Of a DNA stretch of 64,000 bases, positions 61,101-64,000 are shown piece after piece. Positions within the stretch are counted from its first letter, which is position 1; the number at the start of each line of letters is the position of its first letter. Origin of the DNA: Membranipora membranacea (taxonomy: Eukaryota > Bryozoa > Gymnolaemata > Cheilostomatida > Membraniporidae). The notes under the pieces are model-generated. The model worked only from the letters and a program-made list of their open reading frames with translations. It ran no database searches and was not told where the DNA came from. Location: the NCBI GenBank assembly GCA_914767715.1, contig OU612065.1, positions 16,614,001 through 16,678,000 on the forward strand, written 5' to 3'. The position numbers and the translations under genes are program-made.

Positions 61101-62952
61101 AACACCAGCTTACCGAATGTGTCTAGTATTTCAGTAATCAGTACAAACTTGCTGGGGTAAAACTGTATCACCTCTATGCTAGCCAGCATCTTTGCACACT
61201 GGATTTTAAAACAACAATATCAAAAATTTAATTAGAATAGAGAATGAATGACTTGACTCAACTTACCAGGGTATTTTGAAGTGCCGTGACATTGAACTGC
61301 ATTTAACAGAGCGATAAAAATGATAAATAGATAAATAAGTTTCCAAATTAGCACCGTTTCATCAACAATGTTTTGAAATCCCATTCACTATGGGTTATTA
61401 GGTTCTGACTTATTTCAATGCTTTTAGTACCTGGATGGCAATCTTCAGAGCCTTTACTCTCTGGTCTTGGTTCCAAGCTGATTTGAGCTCCTTGTTCAAG
61501 TCATCAATTCTTTTCACAAAGTCTTGTTGGGATAAATTCAACATCTCCTTAACCGAGCCATCCTCGAAATCATCGAGCTGCTCTAGTCTGTTCTTTACTT
61601 TATCAGTCACAGTACCAGAGTGACGCACAGCTAAAACAGGTCAAGGAGAAGTTTAACCACAGCTTAGCGAAAAGTTACAAAGATAGTGTATCATATGACA
61701 ATATGATGTCCATATATCGCTCATTAAAAACAAGACAACAGCAAAATGCACCCCTGCATTACCATCAACACACATGGTAAAATTTTGGTAATTACATTAT
61801 TTGTGTTTTTTGATCAATTGACCCTTAGACTTGACTTAGAAACTGCCGATGAAAAGTTCAGCATCACATTGTGTACAATTTAAAAGGGAATGACAATAAT
61901 TTCATCAGTTAGTAACTACAGTACATACTTCTGACATCACCACTTTGGCCTGTGAGAAAGCTGGTGGTGATGGAAAGTTTCTCTGATGTAGTGTATTTTG
62001 TTAGAATCTCATTTTTGACAAAGTTCCATCTCAACAAGACATCGGGACCGCCCTCACTGTCAGCATCACTACTGCTGCGCTCCTTGGCAGCATTTGATTT
62101 TGCAGACTAGAAAAGTAACACAGTCATGAAAAATCATGTTATATCTGATAGTCTTTGGTTTTGATATGACATGAGTTTCCTTTAGAATCTGCAAGAGTTA
62201 TGCGAGGTAAAAATATTAAGGCAGGACATGTGTTATACAAATTGATGCAATGGTAATAATATCCAAGCACAAAGTAATTCAGTCGACAATACCTTAGTTG
62301 TGGTAGTTTCACCACCTCCAATAGCTAGCACAGACAACGGATCGTTTGATGCTGTAAGGAGGGAAAGTGGATCCCCACCTTCCAGGGATGCCAGTGGATT
62401 AGCAATTGATTTTGTGTTACTTTTCACAGGCTGCTTAGAACCGAGTTGTTTTGTAGAGGACCTGTTTACTAGATCTCCAAGTGGGTGCGACTTTGTTTTG
62501 ACAGATTCACATTGCTGCTTTGACTTCTCAAAGCCATAATTCCTTTGGCGCGGTTTCCTACAATGGTACAATGTATTAGTAATAAAATTGCTCTTTGCAC
62601 AAACTATTGTCCTGAGCATAGGACTGCTCCATTTCCTGACTTTGAGGTTTGTATGGATGGGGGTGGGAAGGATGGAAGCTCTCTCTGCTTCTCATTACCT
62701 GATAAATTTGTCCAATCCCCACCCACACAGAGCCCAAAGTCAGGAAATGCAGTAGAGTAGTCCTATAGTCCTGAGATGTAGGTAGGTATCTGGAGTTATC
62801 AAGCATATAACTTGCCTGTGTCCATGATCATGACAAATTGAGTAAATACAACTTGATTAAACAATTTATATGCTTTCCAACTCAGATGCCCATGCTATGC
62901 TGTTACAGCAGTGGTTAGGAAAGAAGGAAAACGCCTACCACACAGTAGTCAT
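52157..62952 (-). CDS. VPS35L: VPS35L, Retriever/Commander subunit, complete, 23 exons plus cassette
   Basis: VPS35L with VPS26C and VPS29 forms Retriever, which within Commander recycles membrane proteins from endosomes to the surface. Exons in coding order: 62939-62952, 62293-62557, 61929-62106, 61431-61630, 61036-61198, 60453-60597, 60075-60168, 59844-59921, 59288-59451, 58724-58835, 58317-58433, 58070-58123, 57602-57745, 57194-57279, 56725-56805, 56129-56291, 55354-55431, 54919-55033, 54646-54785, 54081-54246, 53352-53476, 52724-52870, 52157-52240. Phases close to 970 residues (human about 963). Landmarks are the DPLSLL/DPLSVL repeats near the N-terminus, [79 protein letters not shown] and [20 protein letters not shown]. 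The 14-base first coding exon (MTTVW split) is short but gives WKPRQRNY, matching the family N-terminus. A possible 30-nt extra exon is listed separately. Confidence 0.95.
55818..56100. repeat. 37-bp minisatellite, 7 full copies plus a partial
   Basis: The 37-bp unit (starting GTCTACAACACTCTACATAC and ending TAATGGTCCAG) repeats without visible change from 55818 to 56076, and a 24-base partial copy follows to 56100. It lies in a VPS35L intron, ending 28 bases from the exon at 56129-56291. The lack of divergence means recent expansion or conversion. Confidence 0.97.
58573..58661. mobile_element. Hairpin element of the TTGACAAGCTTT family, G/C-rich core
   Basis: Left end TAGACTGTCTTGAGAAGC, right end AAAGATTGTCAAGACAGGA, with GAGAGGGGACAAGCTCTG and CCCCCTTCCCCTCCCC between. 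Both ends are diverged from TAGCCTGTCTTGACAAGC. It lies in a VPS35L intron (58433 to 58724). Confidence 0.65.
61267..61296 (-). other. VPS35L: Candidate 30-nt in-frame cassette exon of VPS35L
   Basis: On the minus strand, a 30-base block is preceded by AAATGCAG and followed by GTAAGTTG, both good splice sites. It starts and ends in phase 0, between two exons that also join in phase 0 (ATCCAG then TGTGCA). It would add [10 protein letters not shown] between AIQ and CAKML. The family has no residues at this place, so it is likely an alternative exon if it is used at all. Confidence 0.5.
62610..62775. mobile_element. ~165-bp inverted-repeat element in VPS35L intron 1
   Basis: The left arm reads TCCTGAGCATAGGACTGCTC then CATTTCCTGACTTTG. 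The right arm holds CAAAGTCAGGAAATG, AGTCCTATAG and TCCTGAG, its imperfect complement. Inner parts (GGATGGGGGTGGG against CCCCACCCACAC) extend the pairing. No coding capacity, and no unambiguous target duplication. Confidence 0.65.
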
Positions 62953-64000
62953 CTTGTCCAGTTGTAGTTGTAGTCTCTCAATCGTATCATGAAGATAGAG
63001 GTGATCTTGATACGCGCTCAACATTAATTTACTTCCTGTTATGTGATCATGGTCTACTATCCACAGCGAATACAGTTTCAGTGTTTATCAGTTTAGCCTA
63101 AAATCCTTTAACGAAAAGTCACGAAACCTTCGTTACGTCTAATGAGACCTTTGTAAAGACTAAACTACATTATGTAAATAACTCAGCTAGGTCAATTTCA
63201 ATGTCACTGAAATCAGAAATAAAAAACAAAGAAAACCTCAGGGAGTTGATACATGTTGTGGTAATGCTAACTCAGCAAAAATTAGCCATGTGAATTATTA
63301 GCCTCCATCGAATAACATTGGTGAGTAAGATCTTTAGAAGGCATCAAAATAATTCAACTTGCAACAACACTGCATCCCTTATAGAGAATGTGACCTGCAC
63401 TTAGTTAGTAACTGAAGAAGTGTACTACAACTAGTAATTGAAAGAAACTGTAAATGAAGAAGAGTGGAGGAGAAGCAGTTCCTGGTAGTGCCTGGCACTG
63501 TATAGGCAAGGGGTACTCCTTGGTAGGGTAACATGGGGTTTAAGGCTTGCACTTTGCCAGAGTTGAGTATCATCCACTCATGACCAAGGATAAGACACCT
63601 AGCCTAATATGAAGAAATTATATATTTGTTAGATGTCGATTATTGATGATTGAAAATGACATAAACAGAGTTGAGTAGGCCCTGCTGTGAAACAGGCATC
63701 CAGCGATTGCCAAATAGTCATCCTCTTTGCACCAAAAGAGTTGGGAAACGTATTTCATATGGGCCGATAGGTTTGTAGTATAAGCCAATGGATTTAAGGC
63801 TCAAAAGTAGGCTGACAAATCCTTCGGGTTTGGATTTCTGTGATATGAACCAAACCTGGCCATCAACGCTCTCCAGAGACCCATCCGGATACCTATTTGA
63901 TGACCAAGGGTTGCCAAATACCCATCCAGATGATAATACAAATGATCGCTGCCTCAAAGCCATTTGTCTGCAACAATAGTATCCAAGTTGGGTTTGTGAC
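62953..64000. other. Upstream region of VPS35L, no gene seen
   Basis: No exon was recognised up to the window edge. The VPS35L promoter should lie just above 62953. The last ~270 bases contain a dispersed repeat, listed separately. Confidence 0.4.
63690..63935. repeat. Second block of the TTTGGCAACC / CATCCGGAT repeat
   Basis: CGATTGCCAAATAG at one end and GGGTTGCCAAATACCCATCC at the other, with CATCCGGATACCTATTTGAT between, match blocks in 47160-48160. TATGGGCCGATAGGTTTG-like sequence also resembles part of the 46.8-kb region. This points to a dispersed family. Confidence 0.45.

Overview
This is nuclear DNA from an animal: AT-rich, with intron-rich genes (GT-AG introns mostly 100-900 bp), decayed non-LTR retrotransposons, many small inverted-repeat elements and microsatellites. 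An axonemal dynein light chain (DNAL4), a BORC subunit, a Retriever subunit, rabconnectin-3 beta and an SLC34 transporter together point to a metazoan. The compact introns and divergent GT31 and Ly6-like proteins suggest an invertebrate, perhaps an early-branching lineage such as a sponge or cnidarian. The species cannot be fixed from this sequence. There is no bacterial-type organisation.

Layout. 1-2.67 kb: non-coding, with a degenerate ~16-bp repeat. 2.67-10.2 kb (minus): complete 11-exon SLC34-type Na+/phosphate cotransporter. 10.5-11.65 kb (minus): 5'-truncated, broken LINE. 13.9-20.1 kb (minus): GT31 beta-1,3-glycosyltransferase-like gene with a changed DxD site; its first exon and one internal exon were not found. 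20.8-22.6 kb (plus): second broken LINE. 22.7-27.0 kb: dense repeats, namely a foldback element with a perfect 10-bp target duplication, a 1.6-kb element between TTAA sites, an element with a 9-bp duplication, two hairpins, and a 74-bp CT tract. 28.1-42.6 kb (plus): WDR7/rabconnectin-3 beta, 30 exons, 1424 residues. 43.1-44.1 kb (minus): DNAL4. 45.1-46.0 kb (minus): BORCS8. 46-48.9 kb: repeats. 48.9-51.5 kb (plus): secreted, probably GPI-anchored Ly6/uPAR-like protein. 52.2-62.95 kb (minus): VPS35L, 23 constitutive exons plus a possible 30-nt cassette exon. 62.95-64 kb: non-coding with a dispersed repeat.

Exon models were built by reading splice sites by eye and checking that phases close. 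The SLC34, WDR7, DNAL4, BORCS8, Ly6-like and VPS35L models all give a coding length divisible by three. Family assignments rest on recognised conserved sequence, with no database search.

Functionally, WDR7 (V-ATPase regulation), BORCS8 (lysosome positioning) and VPS35L (endosomal recycling) all act in the endolysosomal system and lie within 35 kb. Whether that proximity means anything is unknown. The most unusual non-coding content is a set of small hairpin elements that share the end TAGCCTGTCTTGACAAGC, lie in introns and between genes, and in two cases carry recognisable 9-10 bp target duplications.
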